DNA of 64,000 nucleotides from Bradysia coprophila (Eukaryota; Arthropoda; Insecta; Diptera; Sciaridae): assembly GCF_014529535.1 (NCBI RefSeq), contig NW_023504022.1, forward strand, positions 5,073,132-5,137,131, read 5' to 3'. Shown piece after piece: positions 23,507-35,704 of the stretch (position 1 is its first letter; each line of letters opens with the position of its first letter). The position numbers were made by a program, and so were the translations under genes. The notes under the pieces were generated by a model. It did no database searches. It was not told the DNA's origin and saw only the letters and a list, made by a program, of their open reading frames with translations.

Positions 23507-25331
23507 TCGGTTGAAAAGGGATATAAGAGTTCGGTTGTCAGTCGGTTATGAGGTCCATAGTACTTTACCTGGAAATATGGTACTATGGACACCACTATCG
23601 ATTCTAGTCACTAGGCAAACGAACTATCCTGAGATCACCTTTTTGTTTTTGTTTTTTTTTAATTTCATCTGTTGCAGCTCGCCCATTCTGATCTGAAATA
23701 ATAATTTAAAAAAATCTGTGAGACCTGTCGCATTAAACCGAAAAGTATCTTCACACAGTCTCTATCTGAATGGAACATCATTATCAGTTCGGAGACAAAT
23801 AAAATCTGAAAAGCCAGCCAAGCAATTTAAGCTTGGTCGTTAGCCAATACAAGGTCAAAAGCTTCATTAAATTTTAATTTTTCAATCAGAAAAATCAGAA
23901 TGATTAGAAACGCGACTGAATTCGTAAGAATGTAAGAAAGTTCTAGATTTCTGGATTGAACGTCTTTCTGGATTTCAAAAATTGGCCGTCGAATGAACAA
24001 CAAGTTATCACAAATGTGTCATGTGTGCCAGAATATGTATTAGAACAGTCACATAACTTGCTCATTAGTGTTTCGGCTCATTTGATTCCAATGAAAATTC
24101 AGATTAGCTAATCGTAACGACGACTCAACATTCCATTCAACGCTGAAAGTTGATCAAGCAAATGATTGAAAATGCACGTGGAGACGATCACAAGAATTTT
24201 GCACTTGAAACGAGGTACAAGTCAAATTCTAAACTCATTTTCCATAAATTCAGAATTGTTCACAGTAGAAAGTAATCGGATTGTTGTGAAGCAAAACGCT
24301 TTTCTTTGAAATTAACTTACCATATTAGTCTGAGTCACTAGCGCTGAGTCGATTCGCAGACCTTGATGTAAAGTGGTCCACGTCCATAGTTCTTTACATT
24401 GTTGGACAACCTCCGCTGTAGCGAACAAAACAACGACTGAATTTGGTTTGAATAGTTTCCAACCTCATTACCTCGCACCGACGTAAACGTGCATAGACAT
24501 TTTTCAACCCTAATGGTGAATCATCATTGCAGGTGTGCATTACTGACATTTCTCAGGTAAAAAAGAAACGAACATTTCCGTGTGTCATAAATCCTTTTTT
24601 TTACATTTCTGAAACGGCTGAATAAGCAAAAAGTAAATGCGTTTTTGATGACCTGTCTGAATGGTGACTGTACCTACAATTGAAGACAATCGAATGGAAT
24701 GCGTTTCTAGCAAAAGGTTTCATAACAAATTCGTTGTGCTGCTGATGACTGAACGTATAAAGAATGAACGGATCAACTTTTGTTTGAATTTCGTTTTGCT
24801 TTGACTCAAAAGTGTAACTAAGTTTTACTTTGGACGACGAAAGATCATAACTTGTATTGATTGAGCAAAAAGTTCGGAAGCGCCTTTTACCTTACGTGTC
24901 ACATGAAGAACTTTTTCCATCTCAGTTTTCCATTAACAGGACAAGCTTACGACTAGTACCGAAAAATTCAACTATTCATCACTCGTAACAAAGTGTACTA
25001 ATATAAGAACTCGACAAAAATACTTAATCGATCGTTCCACATTTCTTTTAAAATTCCTTTCTCTCATTTCCCTAAAAAGCGAGCTAGATCTTCATAAACT
25101 TAGAATAGCTCTTAAGCTTTTAAGTTTTTTTTTTATTTTGTAAAATTCTAGAACCAGGCACCACAATTTTCCCCCAACAGCTGTGTAACCTGACCTATGC
25201 TACATTTTGTTACACCACAATTCGAATAATTGTCTGAAATTACGCTCATAACCAACACTGAGATTGCTCGGCACTGCATTTTTTCAAACTTCCATGTTGT
25301 ACACAATAGTTTCATGTGGCAGTTACCTTAA

Positions 25332-25398
25332 GAGCCTCAGTTGCGTGATGGTTACGACGCTAGGGTTAGGGCATTAATGTCTCGGGTTCGACTCCCCA
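25332..25398 (+). repeat. tRNA-like module C (box A/box B)
   Basis: TTGCGTGATGGTTACGACGC resembles a D-arm, and GGGTTCGACTCC is a perfect B box ~40 bp downstream, followed by CCCA and a T run that could end pol III transcription. Copies: 30498-30564, 36437-36503, 42888-42954. In the last copy the B box has decayed to GGTTCAACTCC. Confidence 0.6.
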
Positions 25399-25550
25399 AT
25401 TTTTTTTTTTTAGAAGTTGGATCTGGAAGTAAATTGTTGGATACTCCATGATCACCTGTCTGTCAATGTTTCGTTTCAGAATGTCCAGAAAAGTCCTTTT
25501 TCTGGTCAAAGTATTTATGCCCATTAAAATGTTCACTTCAGTATTACAAT

Positions 25551-25737
25551 CTGTTATCGATAACGACGACAAAAATAATGACAATCTCTGGGTAATATGG
25601 TCCTTTTCTATAGTAAAATGTATGTTAAAAAATTTGAAGTACAAGATTTGAAATCAACCGATTAAAAATACTTTGATAGATTGAAGTAATAGATCCGATA
25701 ATTATACTGTTCATATGATTGCCGTCTGTAACAGGTT
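25551..25737 (-). mobile_element. TATA-bearing element inside each array unit
   Basis: Minus-strand copy of the 205-bp family; it keeps GTTATCGATAAC, CAGAGATTGTCATTATTTTT and the terminal AACCTGTTACAGACGGC. Equivalent copies: 36657-36841 and 43111-43297. Unit 2 keeps only about 30722-30787, with the rest deleted. The element was therefore in the unit before amplification. Confidence 0.7.
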
Positions 25738-26767
25738 AATTGTTTAGTCGATTAGAAGTCTTTGAACACATTGTACACTCTTTTGTTTTCATTTGTTATC
25801 ACTGTATATGGAGGCGGCCGACGGTCCGTAACCGTTTTCATCTATCAAGCCAAAGTGTGTGTCTGGACGCAATTGCTTCAGTGGATAATAGGAAGGACAG
25901 GAAATATGATTCGTTTCGCCATGACAGACGTGTCGTTGCATACGGTACATAATACGCACACTGTTCTATGAGCATTAGAAAATGAAAGGTTCGTTCAGAA
26001 CCTTGAGAAAATGTATGTCAATAATATGCACACTGCACACACCATATCTACTTGACCGGTATAGTAGGCAAACATCGTTTTCGTTTGTACTTACATATTT
26101 GTTACTGATGGCACATCCTGGTGAGCATCCATCTTGGGCTAGAAATTTTCAGTTTTCTACTTCGAAAGAAATATCTTCCGGTGTGCTCGTTGCATGAGTA
26201 AATTGTTACTTATACGTACGGTTGCATTTATGTGTGCAACTGATTCAAGTGGCATCACTAATGCTACTTCAGTCATAAATTGCTTGTATGTAAATTTCGG
26301 GTTGTAATCAGATACAGCCACTTTTTGATGATGCTCTGTATGGTAGAATTACGGTAATATAGTAGCTTGCAATGTGTGCATGGTAGGGAAGCTTCTAGGA
26401 AGGAAAGAAATTGTTATTCTTGTGAATCGTCGAAGTCGCCGAATATCACAGAATATCGCTTGCGCTATCACTACGATTCATAGATCTTTTCACCCAAAAT
26501 TGGAAGTTTTCTTCTTTGTTTATCTGTTTTAGCTTTCCGCTTTCCCAGACGGATGTGTTACGAAACCATAAATTTCCGTAAAGGACAACTAAGTCAAATG
26601 GTAAACCAACCTTCACCGAAACATTATGTTCGTATTAACGTGAATTGCATTCGAATAATTATCTCAAAATACGCTCATAATCAACACGTGGCACTACATT
26701 CTTTTGAAACTTCCACGTCGTACACAATAGTTTCTTGTAGCACTTGCCTTGAGCGCCTCAGTTGTGT

Positions 26768-29700
26768 AGTGGTCTTGGTAGGTCAATGGATGATGTATGT
26801 TTGGAATACACTTTCCAAGAATTGTTTAAGCTAGCAATTTATCTAAAACAAATCAGTTGAGAGATGAAAAATAAGATCAGTTGGAACATAAACCAAAGAT
26901 TGATGCTTTGTTGTGATCGTGAAAATTTATAGATGTTTCTTCGAGAAGGAGGTGATGGAAATGGTGGCATGGCAAGACTGGTGAAGTTATGATCTTCGTC
27001 GTCAGCACTTTCGTTCTCCTTTGTTCCTACTTGAGTTTTCTATTGTAGAATCAAAGTTTAAACATAAAATGAAGTAGAATGCTTATAAGGTGAAGTACAT
27101 GAAGCACGTTTAATAGGTAAAGTCAAACCATTGACGCAATGTTACGTATTAATGTTCCAGTATTTGCTCTAATTGATGGTATAACTTTGAAGGATGTTGA
27201 AGTTCAAGTACTTAGTAATAATTTTAGTGGCCGTTCAGATATGGAGAAGTGCGATAAGGGAAATGCGTAAATATGGAATAAAATGTTTTTGGAAAATTAG
27301 AAATTTAACGTGTTACGGACATCTCACACTCTAAAAAAAAAGCGTTTAAATAGAGTCAACAATTGGTTTAACCTTTATATTTACACATTACATTTTAACC
27401 TTATAAGCTGTTCAAAATTAGATTCCAGTTCGCTAACAATTACTTTAGCTCAGTACGTAAATGCTCGACTGGAGTGTTAGAGGTGCCTGGTTCAAATCCA
27501 GAACGGAACACTATTTTTGGTTTTCTGTTTTTTTTTTTTAAATATTTATTATTAACAACTTCGCACACAGGCTTATATTGACCTAAATTGCGTACGATTT
27601 TATTTTCAATGAATTGCGACAAAAAAGACTGCTCATAATAATGGCGCAGCGGTTAAGTATAAACCATTGGTCTTGTCTTCATTCGACGTTCAGAACGGAG
27701 AATCTTTGTTTTGAGTGCACCAACGTTTTATTTAATCGTACAACGTGTGTACACACCATTTCCATATTATATTGTTTTCACTTGCAGAGTGTGGAAATAA
27801 TACTTTGGATAGAAAGGCTGAGAAAGTGAACCCGTACTTTTCGTTAGATTTTTTAAAGATAATTTAAGTGCTCGACGCGATACATTCATTCAGATGTTCG
27901 AATGCGTCGAATAAAGCGAGAAAACCAACTGTAGCTCTATATCTGAACCGCTCTAAACAACGTGTTCGTACATCTAAATGATCGGAATGAATGCGGCATG
28001 TCGAGCACTTCAATTATCTATCAAAATTCTAACGGTCAATGCGAGTCGACTTTTTAGCCTTCTGTACCAAGTCAACTGAGGTTCATAAGATGTACTGAGA
28101 CACGCCAAGCAATTAAGACCACGTCAACAAACCCATAATCAAACGTAGTTATTTATACGGGGCACACATAATTAGCCGACTTCTCAATTTCAAACTTTTG
28201 GTCATCATTTACTTAAGTTCTCCAAGTGACTCTTCTTCTAAAGCTTGCCACGTGGCATCATAGAATTCAGATAGCAAAAAAAAAACGTTTTGGCAGAAAA
28301 AAATTTATTTTTGAAAAAAAAAATGTTGCCGACGAGGCTCGAACCCGAGACCCCACAGTTATCAGTCAGTGATTTTGACCACTATGCCATGAAGACTTAT
28401 TTTTTCGCAGATGTTATACCCATCTTGATGTGTACGTCAAAACTTTCTCCAGAACAATTACCCTTAACCGGCCAATCGTGGGTGTAGAATATCTTCGTTT
28501 GCTTGTGTGTGTGTACTGTCCACTTCGTTGAGAACCAGTTTTGTAAGCAACCTCATGTGTAACGTCCATTTGTTCGGTGAAAGTCACGTGTGTGTTGGTA
28601 AATTATTTCAAGTTAACGATTAGACGATGCTTCATCACAACCACCGTGGCGCAGTGGTAATACACGAGATCGATGTTCAGACCGCAAGCCATAAACGAAA
28701 GCGGGTTCGAATCTCGTGGGAAGGTCGGTTGAAAAGGGATATAAGAGTTCGGTTGTCAGTCGGTTATGAGGTCCATAGTACTTTACCTGGAAATATGGTA
28801 CTACGGACACATCGATCGATTCTAGTCAGTAGGCAAACGAACTATCCTGAGATCACCTTTTTGTTTTTTTTTTTTTAATTTCATCTGTTGCAGCTCGCCC
28901 ATTCTGATCTGAAATAATAATTTAATAAAAAAATCTGTGAGACCTGTCGCATTAAACCGAAAAGTATCTTCACACAGTCTCTATCTCAATGGAACATCAT
29001 TATCAGTTCGGAGACAAATAAAATCTGAAAAGCCAGCCAAGCAATTTAAGCTTGGTCGTTAGCCAATACAAGGTCAAAAGCTTCATTAAATTTTAATTTT
29101 TCAATCAGAAAAATCAGAATGATTAGAAACGCGACTGAATTCGTAAGAATGTAAGAAAGTTCTAGATTTCTGGATTGAACGTCTTTCTGGATTTCAAAAA
29201 TTGGCCGTCGAATGAACAACAAATTATCACAACTTATTACTAAGCTGTGTCATGTGTGCCAGAATATGTATTAGAACAGTCACATAACTTGCTCATTAGT
29301 GTTTTGGCTCATTTGATTCAACACTGAAAGTTGATCAAGCAAATGATTGAAAATGCACGTGGAGAAGACGATCACAAGAATTTTGCACTTGAAACGAGTT
29401 ACGAGTCTAATTCACAATTGTTCACAGTAGAAACTAATCGGATTGCTGTGAAGCAAAACGCTTTTCTTTGAAATTAACTTACCATATTAGTCTGAGCCAC
29501 TAGCGCTGAGTCGATTCGCAGACCTTGATGTAAAGTGGTCCACGTCCATAGTTCTTTACATTGTTGGACAACCTCCGCTGTAGCGAACAAAACAACGACT
29601 GAATTTGGTTTGAATAGTTTCCAACCTCATTACCTCGCACCGACGTAAACGTGCATAGACATTTTTCAACCCTAATGGTGAATCATCATTGCAGGTGTGC

Positions 29701-31825
29701 ATTACTGACATTTCTCAGGTAAAAAAGAAACGAACATTTCCGTGTGTCATAAATCCTTTTTTTTTACATTTCTGAAACGGCTGAATAAGCAAAAAGTAAA
29801 TGCGTTTTTGATGACCTGTCTGAATGGTGACTGTACCTACAATTGAAGAAAATCGAATGGAATGCGTTTCTAGCAAAAGGTTTCAAAACAAATTCGTTGT
29901 GCTGCTGATGACTGAACGTATAAAGAATGAACAGATCAACTTTTGTTTGAATTTCGTTGCTTTGACTCAAAAGTGTAACTAAGTTTTACTTTGGACGACG
30001 AAAGAGCATAACTTGTATTAATTGAGCAAAAAGTTCGGAAGCGCCTCTTACCTTACGTGTCACATGAAGAACTTTTTCCATCTCAGTTTTCCATTAACAG
30101 GACAAGCTTACGACTAGTACCGAAAAATTCAACTATTCATCACTCGTAACAAAATGTACTAATGTAAGACCTCGACAAAAATACTTAATCGATCGTTCCA
30201 CATTTCTTTACAACTAACTATCTCTCATTTCCCTAAAAAGCGAGCTAGATCTTTATAAACTTAGAATAGCTCTTAAGTTTTTAAGTTTTTTATTTTTATT
30301 TTGTAAAATTCTAGAACCAGGCACCACAATTTTCACCGAACAGCTGTGTAACCTGACCTACTACGTTACATTTTATTACACCACAATTCGAATAATTGTC
30401 TGAAATTACGCTCATAACCAACACTGAGATTGCTCGGCACTGCATTTTTTCAAACTTCCATGTTGTACACAATAGTTTCATGTGGCAGTTACCTTAAGAG
30501 CCTCAGTTGCGTAATGGTTACGACGCTAGGGTTAGGGCATTAATGTCTCGGGTTCGACTCCCCAAATGTTTTTTTTTTTTTTTAGAAGTTGGATTTGGAA
30601 GTAAATTGCTGGATACTCCATGATCACCTGTCTGTCAATATTTCGTTTCAGAATGTCCAGAAAAGTCCTTTTTCTGGTCAAAGCATTTATGCCCATTAAA
30701 ACGTTCACTTCAGTATTACAATCTGTTATCGATAACGACGAAAAAAATAATGACAAGCTCTGGGTAATATGGTCCTTTATAATAGTAACTGTTTTCATCT
30801 ATCAAGCCAAAGTGTGTGTCTGGACGCAACGGCTTCAGTGGATAATAGGAAGGACAGGAAATATGATTCGTTTCGCCATGACAGACGTGTCGTTGCATAC
30901 GGTACATAATACGCACACTGTTCTATGAGCATTAGAAAATGAAAGGTTCGTTCAGAACCTTGAGAAAATGTATGTCAATAATATGCACACTGCACACACC
31001 ATATCTACTTGACCGGTATAGTAGGCAAACATCGTTTTCGTTTGTACTTACATATTTGTTACTGATGGCACATCCTGGTGAGCATCCATCTTGGGCTAGA
31101 AAATTTCAGTTTTCTACTTCGAAAGAAATATCTTCCGGTGTGCTCGTTGCATGAGTAAATTGTTACTTATACGTACGGTTGCATTTATGTGTGCAACTGA
31201 TTCAAGTGGCATCACTAATGCTACTTCAGTCATAAATTGCTTGTATGTAAATTTCGGGTTGTAATCAGATACAGCCACTTTTTGATGATGCTCTGCAAAG
31301 CACCTAGCAGGGTAATAGAAAAAAAAAGTAGTAGTTTAATCGAAGTATGCGAATATTTCCATACCTTTTTTTTCATAATGTCATTGCAAAACTACCATTA
31401 AGGCTGCTAATGGTATTATTGGTATCAAAAAACTACTCTATTTGACATGTAAAAATCTCTATTACCCTGCTAGGTGCTTTGTGCTCTGTACAGTAGAATT
31501 ACGGTAATATAGTAGCTTGCAATGTGTGCATGGTAGGGAAGCTTCTAGGAAGGAAAGAATATGTTATTCTTGTGAATCGTCGAAGTCGAATATCACAGAA
31601 TATCCCTTGCGCTATCACTACGATTCATAGATCTTTTCACCCAAAATTGGAAGTTTTCTTCTTTGTTTATCTGTTTTAGCTTTCCGCTTTTCCAGACGGA
31701 TGTGTTACGAAACCATAAATTTCCGTAAAGGACAACTAAGTCAAATGGTGAAGGCTTCTGTCGACACATTTTATGTATCGGTACAACGTGATTCAAGTTC
31801 ATTACCAAGAAAAGACGAAAAAATG
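26768..31825 (+). repeat. Macrosatellite unit 2
   Basis: Canonical order: start block, module D, module E, module A (minus), module B, module C, TATA element (truncated here). A box-A-like TTGTGTAGTGGTC also lies at the unit junction (~26764). It carries a private 186-bp MITE at 31296-31481 and is cut at its right end by the inverted element at 31826-33110. Confidence 0.85.
31296..31481. mobile_element. 186-bp MITE with target-site duplication
   Basis: The ends CAAAGCACCTAGCAGGGTAA and its exact reverse complement form TIRs of about 24 bp. They are flanked by the direct repeat TGCTCTG (31289-31295 and 31482-31488). The other array units have a single TGCTCTG with no insert, giving an empty-site comparison inside the window. 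A 7-bp duplication is close to the 8 bp made by hAT-type transposases, but the superfamily is not certain. Confidence 0.92.
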
Positions 31826-33110
31826 ATTTTTAGCCCCGTACGAAGTACAAAGGGGCTTATAGGATTACGATGCCGTGTGTAATTGATGGAATTCGAAGCA
31901 GACGGTAAGGGCAAAGTGTTTGCCTATGTTCATAGATGACGAATCTGCAATAAAAATTTTGTCTGTCCGTCTGTCACGTCGATATCTTGAGTAAATCAAA
32001 TCCGATTTCAAATTTTTTTTTCCCTGAAAGATAGTCGAAATAGTGAGGCTAAGTTTGAAGATGGGCATATTCGGGTCGGCCCTTCGTGAGTTAGGGCCGC
32101 CTAAGTGCTTTAAGGTCTTTTGGGGATATTTACGGAAAAAAAAACGATGGAAATGCAAATGAAACGGCAAAAGATAGGTATTGTCGATACCGATCCAGGA
32201 AAAAAAAGTTTATTAAAATCGGGTGAATGGACCCTAGAAGTGAAAGACTACTCCGCCCTAAGTGTATTTTGCATATAACTCGAGCAAATTTCATCCGTTT
32301 TTCGTAATTTTTGTTTCATTTGGAAGGTAATCAAAGGCCGAATAGAATGTTGTTGAAAAAAAATTAAATTTGGGTCCTCGGACTAAGGCCGCTACTAGGG
32401 CCCTATGTGTATTTTACATATAACTCGAGCAAATTTCATCCGTTTTTCGTAATTTTTGTTTTATTTGGAAGGTAATCAAAGGCCGAATAGAATGTTGTTG
32501 AAAAAAAATTAAATTTGGGTCCTCGGACTAAGGCCGCTACTAGGGCCCAATGCGTATTTTACATACAACTCGAGTAAATTTCATCCGTTTTTCGTAATTT
32601 TTGTTTCATTTGAAAGATAATCGAACACCGAATAGAATGGTGTTGAAAAAAAAATTAAATTTGGGTCGTTGGACTAAGGCCGCTACTAGGGCCCTATGTG
32701 TATTTTACATATAACTCGAGCAAATTTCATCCGTTTTTCGTAATTTTTGTTTCATTTGGAAGGTAATCAAAGGCCGAATAGAATGTAGTTGAAAAAAAAA
32801 TTGGATCCTCGGACTGAGGCCGATACTAGCCCCTATGTGTATTTATACTCAATAAATTAAAATTTTAGGGCTATTTGAAATTTTTGTTTTATTTGAAAGG
32901 AACGTCGTACGGGGCTTCGTAATTGCGCTATGCGCAATTTCTAAGATGTACACATTACATAATAATTTTACTTTAACTACTTTAACCGGCGCATAGGCTT
33001 ACGGTCAAAGTAGGGTGACAGACGCACTAGGGTCACGTACGCAATAGATATACGGGTTTGTACGGGGCTCAGTCGCAGCAAACGCTCCGACTGTTCTGAT
33101 GGCTCGTTTA
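31826..33110 (-). mobile_element. Second copy of the ~1.5-kb tandem-repeat element
   Basis: Inverted relative to 18238-19756. It begins at the hairpin end TTTTTAGCCCCGTACGAAG and ends with the stem-loop and GATGGCTCGTTT. It carries about four ~146-bp repeats (32265-32850) instead of six. It sits at the unit 2/unit 3 junction and replaces the part of the unit with modules D and E, so insertion was accompanied or followed by a deletion of about 1 kb of array sequence. Confidence 0.85.
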
Positions 33111-35060
33111 AAGATAATTTAAGTGCTCGACGCGATACATTCATTCAGATGTTCGAATGCGTCGAATAAAGCGAGAAAACCAACTGTGGCTCTATATCTG
33201 AACCGCTCTAAGCAACGTGTTCGTACATCTAAATGATTGGAATGAATGCGGCATGGCGAGCACTTCAAATATCTTTCGAAAGTCTAACGATCAATGCGAG
33301 TCGACTTTTTAGCCTTCTGTACCAAGTCAACTGAGGTTCATAAGATGTACTGAGACACGCCAAGCAATTAAGACCACGTCAACAAACTCATAATCAAACG
33401 TAGTTATTTATACGGGGCACACATAATTAGCCGACTTCTCAATTTCATAGTTTTGGACATCATTTACTTAATTTCTCCAAGTGACTCTTCTTCTAAAGCT
33501 TGCCACGTGGCATCATAGAATTCAGATAGCAAAAAAAAACGTTTTGGCGGAAAAAAATTTATTTTTGAAAAAAAATATGTTGCCGACGAGGCTCGAACCC
33601 GAGACCCCACAGTTATCAGTCAGTGATTTTGACCACTATGTCACGAAGACTTATTTTTTCGCAGATGTTATACCCATCTTGATGTGTACGTCAAAACTTT
33701 CTCCAGAACAATTACCCTTAACCGGCCAATCGTGGGTGTAGAATATCTTCGTTTGCTTGTGTGTGTGTACTGTCCACTTCGTTGAGAACCAGTTTTGTAA
33801 GCAACCTCATGTGTAACGTCCATTTGTTCGGTGAAAGTCACGTGTGTGTTGGTAAATTATTTCAAGTTAACGATTAGACGATGCTTCATCACAACCACCG
33901 TGGCGCAGTGGTAATACACGAGATCGATGTTCAGACCGCAAGCCATAAACGAAAGCGGGTTCGAATCTCGTGGGAAGGTCGGTTGAAAAGGGATATAAGA
34001 GTTCGGTTGTCAGTCGGTTATGAGGTCCATAGTACTTTACCTGGAAATATGGTACTACGGACACATCGATCGATTCTAGTCAGTAGGCAAACGAACTATC
34101 CTGAGATCACCTTTTTGTTTTTGTTTTTTTTTTTCATCTGTTGCAGCTCGCCCATTCTGATCTGAAATAATAATTTAAAAAAATCTGTGAGACCTGTCGC
34201 ATTAAACCGAAAAGTATCTTCACACAGTCTCTATCTCAATGGAACATCATTATCAGTTCGGAGACAAATAAAATCTGAAAAGCCAGCCAAGCAATTTAAG
34301 CTTGGTCGTTAACCAATACAAGGTCAAAAGCTTCATTAAATTTTAATTTTTCAATCAGAAAAATCAGAATGATTTGAAACGCGACTGAATTCGTAAGAAT
34401 GTAAGAAAGTTCTAGATTTCAGGATTGAACATTTTTCTGAATTTCAAAAAATTGGCCGTCGAATGAACAACAAATTATCACAACTTATTACTAAGCTGTG
34501 TCATGTGTGCCAGAATATGTATTAGAACAGTCACATAACTTGCTCATTAGTGTTTCGGCTCATTTGATTGCAATGAAAATTCAGATTAGCTAATCGTAAC
34601 GACGACTCGACTTTCCATTCAACACTGAAAATTGATCAAGCAAATGATTGAAAATGCACGTGGAGACGATCACAAGAATTTTGCACTTTGAACGAGTTAC
34701 GAGTCAAATTCACAATTGTTCACAGTAGAAACTAATCGGATTGCTGTGAAGCAAAACGCTTTTCTTTGAAATTAACTTACCATATTAGTCTGAGCCACTA
34801 GCGCTGAGTCGATTCGCAGACCTTGATGTAAAGTGGTCCACGTCCATAGTTCTTTACAGTGTTGGATAACCTCCGCTGTAGCGAACAAAACAACGACTGA
34901 ATTTGGTTTGAATAGTTTCCAACCTCATTACCTCGCACCGACGTAAACGTGCATAGACATTTTTCAACCCTAATGGTGAATCATCATTGCAGGTGTGCAT
35001 TACTGACATTTTGCAGGTAAAAAAGAAACGAACATTTCCGTGTGTCATAAATCCTTTTTT

Positions 35061-35103
35061 GGGTCTTTTTTCTTCTAGAAAAAATACCCTATTATGGCCG
35101 GTT

Positions 35104-35134
<31 letters not shown>

Positions 35135-35704
35135 CTGTTCCACAAATTTGGTAGTTTTGGTTGCTCTCAGTCGGTAGTTGGTATTTTTGGTGGTTGGTAG
35201 TTTCGAGCTGGATTAACATTCAAAATTGCAAAGCCACCATGAGCATATCGACACCAGGCAAATAATAATTATTTGTTATCTCATCACCGATAGCTCACAG
35301 TTAACATTGCAATTCGAAAATTTGGTAGTTGGTAGTTGGACTACCAAGGCTATAATTGACTACCGAACGTAATTTTTGGGGAAGAGATGTTTACTATTCG
35401 AGAACTACGCACCGACTGACGAAATTATTCTACATGCTCGGCTATTTATAAATCGGAAATTTGGTAGTCGGTAGCTTTGGTAGTTGGTAGTTGCGAGATG
35501 GATTGACATTCAAAATTGCAAAGCCACCATGAGCATATCAACACCAGGCAAATAATAATTATCTGTTATCTGATAACCGATAGTTCACAGTTAACATTGC
35601 AATTCGAAAATGTGGTAGTTTTGGTAGGTCAAATAATTGGTAGTTGGTAGTTCCAAACAGAAATTAGAAAAAAGACCTCACCAGGCTTTAGCCGGTCTAT
35701 TCTT
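35061..35704. mobile_element. ~644-bp insertion with internal duplication
   Basis: Absent from the same position in units 1, 2 and 4, where a T run is uninterrupted. The ends GGTCTTTTTTCTTCT and AATTAGAAAAAAGACC are short inverted repeats. Inside is a ~160-bp segment present twice in direct orientation about 300 bp apart (around 35181-35340 and 35470-35640), rich in GGTAGTTGGTAG. A (GTCT)n tract lies near the left end. No coding capacity; insertion into a T run obscures any target duplication. Confidence 0.75.
35103..35138 (+). repeat. (GTCT)n microsatellite
   Basis: About nine tetranucleotide units with one C-for-T change. Confidence 0.95.

Larger units (their letters stand above)
21105..26767 (+). 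repeat. Macrosatellite unit 1
   Basis: It starts at TAGTGGTCTTGGTAGGTCAA. The first ~800 bp are a mosaic: a fragment of the 14492-14865 MITE family (21358-21715), then a truncated piece of the unit's own minus-strand tRNA-like module (to ~21900, ending GACGAGGCTCGA), then normal unit sequence from ~21902. This is the most diverged left edge, as expected at an array boundary. Confidence 0.8.

Noticed and set aside
23409..23696. 95-codon frame and its minus-strand shadow, repeated four times
   Set aside because: The frame lies on tRNA-like module B and differs between units by indels near its end; no domain.
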